Source: Sphingomonas sp. 7/4-4 (GTDB taxonomy: Bacteria > Pseudomonadota > Alphaproteobacteria > Sphingomonadales > Sphingomonadaceae). From it: a stretch of 64,000 bases of DNA. The DNA is taken from positions 2,046,001 to 2,110,000 of the forward strand of contig NZ_CP115960.1 in assembly GCF_027941955.1 (NCBI RefSeq), read 5' to 3'. Every line of letters starts with the position of its first letter. Position 1 is the stretch's first letter. A program made the translations under genes and the position numbers. Shown in pieces: positions 9,230-17,000 of this stretch. Under the pieces are notes generated by a model. That model did no database searches and was not told where the DNA came from. It saw nothing but the letters and a program-made list of their open reading frames with translations.

Positions 9230-9238
9230 GACAGAAAT
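9219..9238 (-). promoter_or_regulatory. 20-bp perfect palindrome over the regulator start codon (operator)
   Basis: ATTTCTGTCATGACAGAAAT is exactly self-complementary; the regulator ATG (9229-9227 on the minus strand) lies at its centre. MarR-type proteins bind such 16-20-bp palindromes, so this is the likely autoregulatory operator. Confidence 0.75.
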
Positions 9239-9302
9239 TTACGACGAACGCGGAAGCGAGTCAATATGAGTCCGGCGCAGCCGCAACCTGCATGCCGACC
9301 AC

Positions 9303-9345
9303 GTAGAAATGAAGCTTCGGCTAAGATTTCCTTAGGTATTTCTAC
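9303..9345. promoter_or_regulatory. Spaced inverted repeat GTAGAAAT...ATTTCTAC
   Basis: GTAGAAAT (9303-9310) and ATTTCTAC (9338-9345) lie in the divergent gap between the regulator and the DUF1800 gene. The half-site ATTTCT is shared with the 20-bp palindrome at 9219, so these may be secondary regulator sites. Confidence 0.45.
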
Positions 9346-9372
9346 ATGTTGTCCGGCTAGCCGCTGCTTTCT

Positions 9373-11109
9373 ATGCATAAGGATGCAGGCTGCGCGCGCG
9401 CAGCGGCGGGGATCCATCCGGTGTTCAGAACAAGCATATCCACTGCGCTCGGCGTAGCGCTCCTCACTGCCCTTGCCGGCTGCGACGGCGGTGGCGGCAG
9501 TAGCGCAGGCGCGCCTGCGGGCGGCGGCGTGGTCTCGGTCGCGCCTGCGCCCACGCCCGCGCCGACCTTTACCGAAGGCGATGCCGCGCGCCTCGCCAAA
9601 CAGGCGAGCTTTGGCCCGACGCCGGCCTTGGTCTCGCGGATCAAGGAGCTCGGCGCCAACGGCTGGCTCGACGAGCAGTTCGCCGCCACCGGCAGCACCT
9701 ATTCCGACCTCGCCGCCGAAGTCCGCCGCGATTTCTGCACCAGCGGCGACACCGTCTGCACACGCCAGCATTTCTCGCGCACGCCCATTGCCATGCGCTT
9801 CTACGCCGATGCCGTGATGGCGCCCGATCAGCTCCGCCAGCGCGTCGCCTTCGCGCTCGGCCAGATGATCGTCGCGTCGGAACAGGAAGTGAATTCGGCC
9901 GCCGGCATCGCCGTGTTCAACCAGATCTTCCTCGACAACACCTTCGGCAATTTCCGCGACATTCTCGCCCGCGTGACGATGCTGGGATATATGGGCGACT
10001 ATCTCGACATGGCCGACAGCAACAAATCGGCGCCGTCGGAGAATTATGCCCGCGAGTTCCTCCAGCTCTTCTCGATGGGCCCTGACCAGCTCAACATGGA
10101 CGGAACGCCGAAGCTCGACAGCACCGGCGCGCGCCAGGCCAATTACACGCCCGAGGACATTCGCGGCGTCGCCCGCGCGCTGACCGGCTGGACCTATGCC
10201 CGGGTCGGCGGCGCCGCGACCACCGACGGCAATGCCCGCGACTATTCGAGCCCGATGATTCCGGTCCCGACGCGCTACGACACCACCGCCAAGTCGTTCC
10301 TCGGCACTTCGGTCGCCGCCGGCGCGACGCAGGAGGCGAGTGTCGCCGCCGTGGTCGATGCGGCGTTCAACAACGCCTCCACCGCGCCCTTCGTCTCGAA
10401 ATTCCTGATCACCCACCTCGTCACGCCCAACCCGACGCCAGCCTATGTCGGCCGCGTGGCTGCCGTGTTCGCCAACAGTGGCAACGGCGTGCGCGGCGAC
10501 CTCAAGGCCGTGGTCCGCGCGATCCTGACCGACGCGGAGGCGCGTGCCGCACCCGGCGCCGCCTCGGGCAAGGTCAAGGAGCCGATCCTGCTGATGACCG
10601 GCCTCGCACGCGCGATCGGCTTCACCACCGACGGCTATGTCTTCGTCAATCGCGACACCGGCATGGGCCAGCCGGTGATGCGCGCGCCGTCGGTGTTCAA
10701 TTTCTACCCGACCGATTATCCGCTGCCCGGCAGCACCACGCTGAAGAGCCCCGCGTCGAAGCTGCTCAACACTTCGAACGTGCTGCGCTGGCACAATTTC
10801 GTCTATGACTGGACGATCGGCGGCGATGCCACGCGTTCCGAGTTCACGCTCGACTCCGGCCTGCCCAATTCGTCCCTGACCCAGCCGCTGTGGAGCGGGT
10901 GGGAAGCGTTCGGCACCGATCTCGACGCGATGGTCGCGCGGATCGACCTGCTGATGTTCGCGAGCACACTGACCCAGCCGCAAAAGGACGCGCTCAAGGC
11001 CGCGGCCACTGCGATCACCCATGCCGATCCTCTGATACAGGCTCGCAAGCGCGCCCAGATGATGCTCTATGTCGCGGCGTCGAGCCCGCTCTTCCTCGTC
11101 GACCGGTAA
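9373..11109 (+). CDS. DUF1800 lipoprotein
   Basis: A 578-residue DUF1800 protein. A lipoprotein signal (ALGVALLTALAGC, then DGGGGSS) predicts membrane anchoring. Family blocks include RLAKQASFGPT, WLDEQF, RQRVAFALGQMIVAS, DILARVTMLGYMGDYLDM, PSENYAREFLQLFSMG, YTPEDIRGVARALTGWT, VKEPILLMTGLARA and APSVFNFYPTDY. ATG 9373 precedes the signal peptide by 16 residues; GTG 9421 would give a more typical lipoprotein start. It lies 9 bp before a DUF1501 gene, a pairing widespread in proteobacteria and planctomycetes. Molecular function is not established. Confidence 0.9.
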   Translation: MHKDAGCARAAAGIHPVFRTSISTALGVALLTALAGCDGGGGSSAGAPAGGGVVSVAPAPTPAPTFTEGDAARLAKQASFGPTPALVSRIKELGANGWLDEQFAATGSTYSDLAAEVRRDFCTSGDTVCTRQHFSRTPIAMRFYADAVMAPDQLRQRVAFALGQMIVASEQEVNSAAGIAVFNQIFLDNTFGNFRDILARVTMLGYMGDYLDMADSNKSAPSENYAREFLQLFSMGPDQLNMDGTPKLDSTGARQANYTPEDIRGVARALTGWTYARVGGAATTDGNARDYSSPMIPVPTRYDTTAKSFLGTSVAAGATQEASVAAVVDAAFNNASTAPFVSKFLITHLVTPNPTPAYVGRVAAVFANSGNGVRGDLKAVVRAILTDAEARAAPGAASGKVKEPILLMTGLARAIGFTTDGYVFVNRDTGMGQPVMRAPSVFNFYPTDYPLPGSTTLKSPASKLLNTSNVLRWHNFVYDWTIGGDATRSEFTLDSGLPNSSLTQPLWSGWEAFGTDLDAMVARIDLLMFASTLTQPQKDALKAAATAITHADPLIQARKRAQMMLYVAASSPLFLVDR

Positions 11110-11118
11110 GGAAACCAG

Positions 11119-12498
11119 ATGACCCTTTCCCGCCGCAATTTCGTCCGCCTCGTCGCCGGCACCGGCGCGATGGCCGCCATAAGCCAGCTCGGCCGCACCA
11201 GCGCGATGGCCGCGCCCAATGGCAATTACCGCGCGATGGTCGGCGTGTTCCTGTTCGGGGGCAATGACGGCTGGAACATGGTGATCCCCACCGATGCCCG
11301 GCACGCCACCTATCTCGCTTCGCGCGGCTCGGTCGGCATCAAGGCGCCCGCGCTGACTCCGCTCACCAACGCAGCCTATGCGCTGCACCCGTCGATGGCG
11401 GCGCTGCGCCCGCTCTGGGACGAAGGCAGCCTCGCGCTGGTGCTCAACGCCGGCACCCTGTTCGCGCCGCTCACCAAGTCGACTTTTCAGTCGCGTCCCG
11501 ATCTGCGCCCGACCAATCTGATGAGCCACGCCGACGAGCAGGCGCACTGGCAGGGCCTGCGCGCCCGCGACGTCAGCATCGACGGCTTCATGGGCCGCAT
11601 GACCGATCGCATGGCCGCGACCGGCACGCCCTCGATGATCTCGCTCGCCGGCTCGAACCTCGCGACGATCGGCCGGACCAGCGCGGCGCTCGTTCTCCCG
11701 TCCACCGGCACGCTGGCCCGCAGCGGCTATTCCGCCGGCGGCAACGTGGCCAACCAGGCCAAGAACGCCGCAATCGACGCCCTCGCCAATGGCGCCGGTT
11801 ATGGCGCGATGACCGATGCCACTGCCCGCGACATCGTGAGCTCGTACGGCCAGGCAGGGACCGCCAACGCGATCATCGGCGCGACCAGTGCGATGGACGG
11901 CTATTTCGTCAACCCGGATACCAATGCGGCGCTGACCAGCGACGTCGCCCGCCAGCTGATGCGCGTCGCCCGGATGATCGCCGCGCGCTCGACGCTCGGC
12001 CATGATCGCCAGACCTTCATGGTCAGCCAGGGCGGCTTCGACAATCATTCGGGCCAGGTCGGCGGCGGCAACAATGATACCGGCACGCACGCCAATCTGC
12101 TGCGCGACCTCGCCATGGCGCTCGCCGGCTTCCACCGCGCGATGCAGTCGATCGGCATGGCCGAGAATGTCACGGCGTTCACGATGAGCGACTTCGGCCG
12201 CACCTTCAAAGGCAATGCCCAGAACGGCACCGATCATGCCTGGGGCAGCAATCACCTCGTCGTCGGCGGCAATGTCACGCCGGGCGGCATCTTCGGCGCC
12301 TATCCGGACCCCGTGATCGGCGGCGCGCACGACGTCAGCAACGAGGGCCGCTTCGTCCCCGCGGTCGCGCAGGAGGAATATATCGGCGCGATCGCCCGCT
12401 GGCACGGCGTCGGCGATGCCGACATGCCCTATGTCTTCCCCAATTGGTCGACCTGGAGCACCGGTGGCCGCAGCCCCTTAGGGTTGTTCCGCACTTAA
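11119..12498 (+). CDS. DUF1501 protein, Tat-exported
   Basis: A 459-residue DUF1501 protein, distantly related to the sulfatase/alkaline-phosphatase superfamily. The N-terminus carries a twin-arginine signal (SRRNFVRLVAGTGAMAAISQ) with a likely cut near AMA-AP. Family motifs are FLFGGNDGWNMV, ALHPSMAALRPLWDEG, FQSRPDLRPTNLMSHADEQ, MVSQGGFDNHSGQ, FTMSDFGRTFKGN, GTDHAWGSNHLVVGG and GAYPDP. A TAAGGAAACCAG Shine-Dalgarno region precedes the start and it follows the DUF1800 gene by 9 bp. The pair is probably co-exported and acts in the periplasm; no substrate is known. Confidence 0.92.
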   Translation: MTLSRRNFVRLVAGTGAMAAISQLGRTSAMAAPNGNYRAMVGVFLFGGNDGWNMVIPTDARHATYLASRGSVGIKAPALTPLTNAAYALHPSMAALRPLWDEGSLALVLNAGTLFAPLTKSTFQSRPDLRPTNLMSHADEQAHWQGLRARDVSIDGFMGRMTDRMAATGTPSMISLAGSNLATIGRTSAALVLPSTGTLARSGYSAGGNVANQAKNAAIDALANGAGYGAMTDATARDIVSSYGQAGTANAIIGATSAMDGYFVNPDTNAALTSDVARQLMRVARMIAARSTLGHDRQTFMVSQGGFDNHSGQVGGGNNDTGTHANLLRDLAMALAGFHRAMQSIGMAENVTAFTMSDFGRTFKGNAQNGTDHAWGSNHLVVGGNVTPGGIFGAYPDPVIGGAHDVSNEGRFVPAVAQEEYIGAIARWHGVGDADMPYVFPNWSTWSTGGRSPLGLFRT

Positions 12499-12558
12499 CG
12501 GCGTTCCTCCACCTTTCCTTCCCCATCGCATCCTATCGTGCGTCGGAGGGAGCAAGGC

Positions 12559-12999
12559 ATGGAACTTCAGTACCGCCGCATGACGGGCTCGGATATTGTC
12601 GACGCGGGAGGAACTCCGGTGTCGAATCTCTTTCGCATCACCCCGTTCATGCATGTGCCCGATATCGATGCGGCAGTGCTGTTCTTCACCGATATTCTCG
12701 GCTTTGAATGCCGCTTCCGCCAGGGCAGCTATGCCTATGTCCAGCGCGAGACCGCGGCGTTCCGCTTGAAGGAGAATGCCGGTGACGACGGCGCTCCGCC
12801 GGGCAATCGCCGCTTCTGTTATTATGTCGACGTCCGCGACGTCGACGCGATCGCCGAGGAGCTGCGGCCGAAGATCCCGCTGCTCAACGACGGCGACATC
12901 CATGGCCCAATCAACCAGATCTACGGCCAGCGCGAGCTGATGGTGGTCGCGCCCGACGGGAATTTGCTGGTATTCGGGCAGGATCTGACGCGCGGTTAG
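12559..12999 (+). CDS. VOC-family (glyoxalase/bleomycin-resistance fold) protein
   Basis: A 146-residue protein with the paired beta-alpha-beta modules of the vicinal-oxygen-chelate superfamily: ITPFMHVPDIDAAVLFFTDILGFE at residues about 27-50 and RRFCYYVDVRDVDAIAEEL near 90, ending MVVAPDGNLLVFGQDL. His and Glu positions suit a metal-site fold, though catalytic identity cannot be assigned. I chose ATG 12559 because GGAGGGAGC lies about 8 bp upstream; an in-frame upstream start at 12538 lacks this. It may be a lyase, dioxygenase or resistance protein. Confidence 0.85.
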   Translation: MELQYRRMTGSDIVDAGGTPVSNLFRITPFMHVPDIDAAVLFFTDILGFECRFRQGSYAYVQRETAAFRLKENAGDDGAPPGNRRFCYYVDVRDVDAIAEELRPKIPLLNDGDIHGPINQIYGQRELMVVAPDGNLLVFGQDLTRG

Positions 13000-13879
13000 T
13001 CGTAGCCCGCGCGAGCCCGCAAAACCCGTTCGTGCTGAGCTTGTCGAAGCACGGCTTCCGGCAGCGCATCGCTCGCGGCGACGCGCCCTTCGACAGGCTC
13101 AGGGCGAACGGAGCAGAACAGGCGCACGGTAAATTAAAGCGCCACGCTCCCTCGCCCTTGAACCGCGCCACCGTCTCGAAGCTGGCCCCGTCGATCCGGA
13201 TCTCGTTGAACGACGGCGGTTTCGCCCGCACGCGCTCGGACAGCGTGCCCGCCCCGATCAGCCGCATTGTACGCCCGTTCACTTCATGGGCCACGTCGAA
13301 CGGATCGTGGACATGTCCCGTGAGCACGGCATGCGCGCCCGCGGTCGCCAGCGCTTCCAGCGCTTGCCGCCCGTGCCGCGTCATCGACGTCGCCATCGTC
13401 CCCGCCTCGACCAATGGATGGTGCGCGGCGACGAATATCAAATCGTCCCTGGGCGCCGCTTCGACCAGAGCGAGCGATTCCTGCAGCGCGCGCGTGCTGA
13501 CATAGCCTTTCGCCCAATTGAGCCGCCACTGGAAGCGCGCGGTAGTCTTGAGCGGCACCACGCTCACGCCCTTCACGTCGAGCGGCCTCTCGATCATGTG
13601 CTCGAGCGCCCGGTAACGCTTGTACGGCGTGAAGAAGCGCGCCCACAGATTGAAATAGGGCAGATCGTGATTGCCGACCTCGACCGTTACCGGCCGCCCG
13701 AGGCTCTCCAGCCACTTCGCGGCGGCGGTGAATTCATGCGCCCGCGCGCGCATCGTCAGGTCGCCGGTCATGATCACCGCGTCGGGCTGTTCTTCCTTCA
13801 CCTTGCGGCCGAACCAGTCGATCGCCTCGCGATCCTCACGCCCGAAATGGACGTCGCTGACGTGGAACAGACGCGTCAT
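12911..13879 (-). CDS. Metallophosphoesterase with a REP-derived C-terminal tail
   Basis: A calcineurin-like phosphoesterase. Metal-binding motifs are LFHVSDVHFGRED (residues 3-15), VIMTGDLTMRA, VEVGNHDLPYF, VAAHHPLVE and VLTGHVHDPFD, the full D-x-H/GD/GNHD/H/GHxH set. The genuine domain ends near WRFNLP at about residue 254. After that the frame translates a REP palindrome (FALSLSKGASP...) and overlaps the 3' end of the VOC gene antisense before stopping at 12911. Either the REP removed the original stop or a small indel masks a nearby TAA. The ATG overlaps the lipid-kinase stop (ATGA), suggesting a coupled lipid or phosphate function. Confidence 0.88.
   Translation of the reverse strand: MTRLFHVSDVHFGREDREAIDWFGRKVKEEQPDAVIMTGDLTMRARAHEFTAAAKWLESLGRPVTVEVGNHDLPYFNLWARFFTPYKRYRALEHMIERPLDVKGVSVVPLKTTARFQWRLNWAKGYVSTRALQESLALVEAAPRDDLIFVAAHHPLVEAGTMATSMTRHGRQALEALATAGAHAVLTGHVHDPFDVAHEVNGRTMRLIGAGTLSERVRAKPPSFNEIRIDGASFETVARFKGEGAWRFNLPCACSAPFALSLSKGASPRAMRCRKPCFDKLSTNGFCGLARATTNRASDPARIPANSRRARPPSARAGRRSG
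13025..13111. repeat. REP-type inverted repeat pair
   Basis: CCCGTTCGTGCTGAGCTTG... (13025-13054) and CGCCCTTCGACAGGCTCAG... (13084-13111) are imperfect reverse complements of about 28 bp around a 29-bp spacer. The same element recurs at 52779-52866. The arms lie inside the 3' end of the metallophosphoesterase reading frame. Confidence 0.85.
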
Positions 13880-14723
13880 GCCGCCGGCACCTCCTCGTCC
13901 TTGCGGGTGGCGATGAACGTCTCGAGGCTCTTGCCGGCCTTGATCGGTTCGCGCGGTTCGAGCGTCACCGGTTCGCCGTCGAACAATGCCAATACCGGCC
14001 GGTGCCCTCGCACCCGCAATTCCTTCGTTGCCGCCTCGCTCACCGCATGGGCCGCGACCCAGTCGCCGTTCAGCCATTCCCAGCCGAGCTGGACGATCGA
14101 CTTCCAGTCGCGGGCATCGACTGCGGCGACCTCGAGCCCGTGCAGATCGGGCGTGACGAACACCGCCTGATAATGATCGCCGAGCCCCTTGCCCCCACTA
14201 CGCGGATGCCGCGCTCGCCGAAGGTCTTGCGAAGGGCACCGCGCGCCGCGGCCATGAGCCGCCGAAACCTGCCGTTGCGCACTGCCTCCCTTGCGCGGAA
14301 CCACGACGCCGCCGGTCCCAGGATCAGCCCGACAAAGGCGCGATGCTCGCCCGCGATCACATAAGGCAGCGACACGCGGCGGTCGCTCGCGCGCGCCGCA
14401 TGGACGATCTTGTGCGGATCGGTCTCGCTGTGCAGCCCCTTGGCGAGCAGGTTCATCGTGCCGCCGGGCAGGATCAGGAACGCGCCTTCCCATTTCTCCA
14501 GCGCACAAAGCGCCGCGTTGATCGTCCCGTCGCCTGCGAACAGCACGACGGTATCGACCCCCGCGCTATCGAGTTCCCCGGCTTCGGGCAGCTTCTGCTC
14601 GGGAAACTCGGTCCGGCCGGCGAGCTTGAGCCCGCTTTCCTCGAACACTGCTTCGAGCGCCTCGCATTTGGCGCGGGTGGCGGTGCCGGAATTGGGATTG
14701 GTGATGAACCAGAGCGTTTCCAT
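13876..14723 (-). CDS. Diacylglycerol/lipid kinase family protein, one frame break
   Basis: A 282-residue member of the LCB5/YegS lipid-kinase family. The catalytic-domain motifs are ITNPNSGTAT (residues about 6-15), VVLFAGDGTINAAL (the GDGT nucleotide loop) and ILPGGTMNLLAKGL. The C-terminal domain continues as DHYQAVFVTPDLHGLEVAAVDARDW and LFDGEPVTLEPREPIKAGKSL. The frame breaks at the CCCCC 14192-14196; one added base joins the two parts. Start ATG 14723 (METLWFITNPNSG) fits the family; an upstream in-frame start adds a basic non-homologous stretch. Stop overlaps the metallophosphoesterase start. Confidence 0.9.
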
Positions 14724-14760
14724 GCCCGCCGCAACGCGCGAGCCGGCTTTTGGTCGCTTC

Positions 14761-16247
14761 TCAGCCGTAACGATATAGCCGCACGCGCTGGACGCCCTGC
14801 GCGTCGGGCGGCAGGCGGACATGGCGTCCCTGATGGGTCTGGTCGCCGTTGAGCAACCGCCCCGGCACCCATTTCCCGTCGACGAACCTGCCCTCCTCCA
14901 CCCGGTCGAGCTCCGCCCGTCCCTTGCCGTCCGCCGGCTCGACGGTGACGGTGATCCCGGTGCCCGCGATCAGATAGTCCTCGCCGCCCAGCCACAGGAT
15001 CATGCCGCCATGTTCGGCAGGCACCTGCTTGTCCTTCGGCGTCCACGGATCGACGAAGCTCACCGTGAAGCGATAATCGCCGAGCGTCCGCACCTGCGGC
15101 GCCTGGTCCACCGCTCCCTCGAACGTGACCGGCGGAGAGAAGCCGAGGATTCGCCCGGCCGCCTGCGCGCGGAGGATCTCGGGCGCCATGCTGTCCAGCA
15201 GCCCATAGAGCTCGCCCAGCTTCGCCGCGCCCGCACTGTCGATCCCCTCGATGGAGAACGGACTGAAACCGATCCCGCGATGTCTGGCGATCACGCCGAA
15301 GGCATTGGCCGCTGCGCGCGGATCGCCGGCATTGTTGGCCTCGGGAACGAACAGCGGATTGCCCGGCCGCGCATAGCCCGCAACGATGCCGGCGAAGTTC
15401 GGGAAATAGATGTCGGGCGCGAGGAAATCGATCGACGGCGCGCCCTTGCGCCACACCTCCATCAGATGCGCCAGCGGCCCGCCGCTCGGATATTCGCCCG
15501 GCAGCTTGCCCGGACGCCCCTGCGCGCCGTTGACGTACATCGGCAGCGGATATTCGCGCTTGCCCGCACGCGTTACGGCTTCGGTGAAGCGCGCATAGGC
15601 ATCGGCGGTGAATGCCTCTTCCGATCCCTTGAACTTCGCGAATGCCGCATCGGCCACCGGTCCATGCTCACGCGCGGTGGGAAGAAAGCCGATCTCGTTC
15701 TCGACCTGGATCATGATCACGGTGTGTCGGGCGCCGTCGACTTGCTTAAGATGCGCCATCAGCGCCGCGAACGCTTTGGCATCGGCATCGCGGGTCGCGG
15801 TGCCGAAGGCGGAGAGGATCTCCTGCGCCTTGCCGTCCGCGCCGACCGTTCGGGGAAAGCGCCGCTCGTCGCGTTTCACCCATGCCGGCACATAGGTCGA
15901 CATCGAGTTCTTCCAGCTGCCGAACCACAGGAACACTAGCCGGAGATCGTTCGCCCGGGCATCCTCGATCAGCCAGTCGACGGTCGAAAAGTCGAACCGG
16001 CCTTCCTGCGGCTCGATCAGCTCCCAGCTTACCGGCGCCAGCACGGTATTGAGGTGCATCGCCTTGAGCCGCGCCCAATGCGGCTGGAGCCATTCGCGCT
16101 CGGACGCGCTCGAATTGCCGAGTTCGCCCCCAGCACCAGAAACGGCTTGCCGTCGACGATCAACTGGCCGTCCTTCAGATGCGGTGTTTGCGCGAAGGCG
16201 GGGACTGCGGCGAACACAAGGGCGAGCGAAAGGAGCAGGCGAAGCAT
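14761..16247 (-). CDS. Exported GH35-like beta-galactosidase with DUF5597-type C-terminus, one frame break
   Basis: A 495-residue secreted glycosidase. A signal peptide (MLRLLLSLALVFAAVPAFAQ) leads to LIVDGKPFLVLGGELGNSS, the GH35-type N-terminal strand. Further blocks are HLNTVLAPVSWELIEPQEGRFDF, VFLWFGSWKNS, VIMIQVENEIG (acid/base-type NE motif) and LFVPEANN (second Glu). The C-terminal part (GGMILWLGGEDYLIAGTGITV) resembles DUF5597. One base is missing in CCCCC at 16127-16131, right after VLG. It likely releases galactose or related sugars from plant or microbial polymers in the periplasm; the exact substrate is not readable. Confidence 0.85.
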
Positions 16248-16425
16248 GTCCCTTCCATCCCGCGCAGGGAGGGAGCGCGTCAAGCGACGAAACCTGCGCG
16301 GCGGCATCGGATGTCGTCCTCGGCATTGATCTCGATCGCCGGATGCGCAACCTTCCCTGCCGGGCAAATGCAGAAGGCGACTCATCGCACGACAATCGGC
16401 CGGACGGACCAGGGAGAGGAAAGCG

Positions 16426-16821
16426 ATGCTGAGCAGACGCGATTTCGGCCGGGGAGCGGCGACGAGTCTTGGCGCAATGGCGGTCATGTCGTCCGGGGCA
16501 GCGGGCGCTACATCGGAGCCGAAGGTGAGCCTGAACATTCTCTATCCGAACCGGGAAGGCGCGCGTTTCGACCTCGCTTATTACCGCTCCGTCCACATCC
16601 CGTTGGCCATGAAGGTCATGGGGGCCGCCGATGTCATGCTGATCGAGGGTGTACCGATGGGAAATGCCGCACCGCCCTATGTAATGATCGCGCATTTCCA
16701 GTTTGCATCGTCCGCAGCGCTGGAGAAGGGGCTCGCTAATCCCGCAATAGCCGATGTCCGGGCCGATATCGCCAAGTTCACTGATATCAAACCAACGGTC
16801 ATGCGCGGGAGCTCCGCATAG
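16426..16821 (+). CDS. EthD-like protein with Tat signal
   Basis: A 131-residue protein. Residues 1 to about 28 are a twin-arginine signal (SRRDFGRGAATSLGAMAVMSS). The mature part begins VSLNILYPNREGARFDLAYYRSVHIPLAMKVMG, the characteristic dimeric alpha-beta-barrel EthD motif (tyrosine and histidine in YYRSVHIPL), and ends with ALEKGLANPAIADVRADIAKFTDI. EthD proteins are associated with ether or polyketide degradation but lack a defined reaction in most cases. GGGAGAGGAAAGCG precedes the start. It is divergent from the glycosidase. Confidence 0.85.
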   Translation: MLSRRDFGRGAATSLGAMAVMSSGAAGATSEPKVSLNILYPNREGARFDLAYYRSVHIPLAMKVMGAADVMLIEGVPMGNAAPPYVMIAHFQFASSAALEKGLANPAIADVRADIAKFTDIKPTVMRGSSA

Positions 16822-16825
16822 GGCT

Positions 16826-16839
16826 GTCGGAATTCCGAC
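16826..16839. repeat. 14-bp perfect palindrome with an adjacent half-site
   Basis: GTCGGAATTCCGAC follows the EthD-like gene by four bases, and a third GTCGGAAT copy occurs at 16849-16856. It may be a processing or binding site; no terminator T-run follows. Confidence 0.4.
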
Positions 16840-16862
16840 TGGAACAGTGTCGGAATGCCCGC

Positions 16863-16891
16863 TTGACAGGAGTTAGGAAACCTAGGATTTC
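16863..16891 (+). promoter_or_regulatory. Probable tRNA-Gly promoter
   Basis: A perfect -35 TTGACA (16863-16868) lies 33 bp before the tRNA. The -10 is weak: GATTTC at 17-bp spacing (16886-16891), or TAGGAT at 14 bp. Confidence 0.5.
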
Positions 16892-16901
16892 CGCGGCTCG
16901 C

Positions 16902-16975
16902 GCGGGTGTAGCTCAATGGCAGAGCAGAAGCTTCCCAAGCTTACGACGAGGGTTCGATTCCCTTCACCCGCTCCA
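16902..16975 (+). tRNA. tRNA-Gly (anticodon CCC), CCA encoded
   Basis: GCGGGTG pairs with CACCCGC as the acceptor stem. D arm GCTC/GAGC, anticodon loop TTCCCAA giving CCC, T arm GAGGGTTCGATTCCCTT, discriminator T and genome-encoded CCA are all present in 74 nt. It reads GGG codons. An M20 peptidase gene begins 25 bp downstream. Confidence 0.93.
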
Positions 16976-17000
16976 GCCTCTTGATCGGAGCCCCCGCCTT

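Noticed and set aside
9226-12405. 1059-codon open frame antisense to the DUF1800/DUF1501 genes
   Set aside because: Arg/Asp/His-rich composition typical of the complementary frame of GC-rich genes; no motifs; both sense genes are clear family members.
16248-16695. Upstream extension of the GH35 frame
   Set aside because: It precedes a clean signal peptide and overlaps the divergent EthD-like gene.
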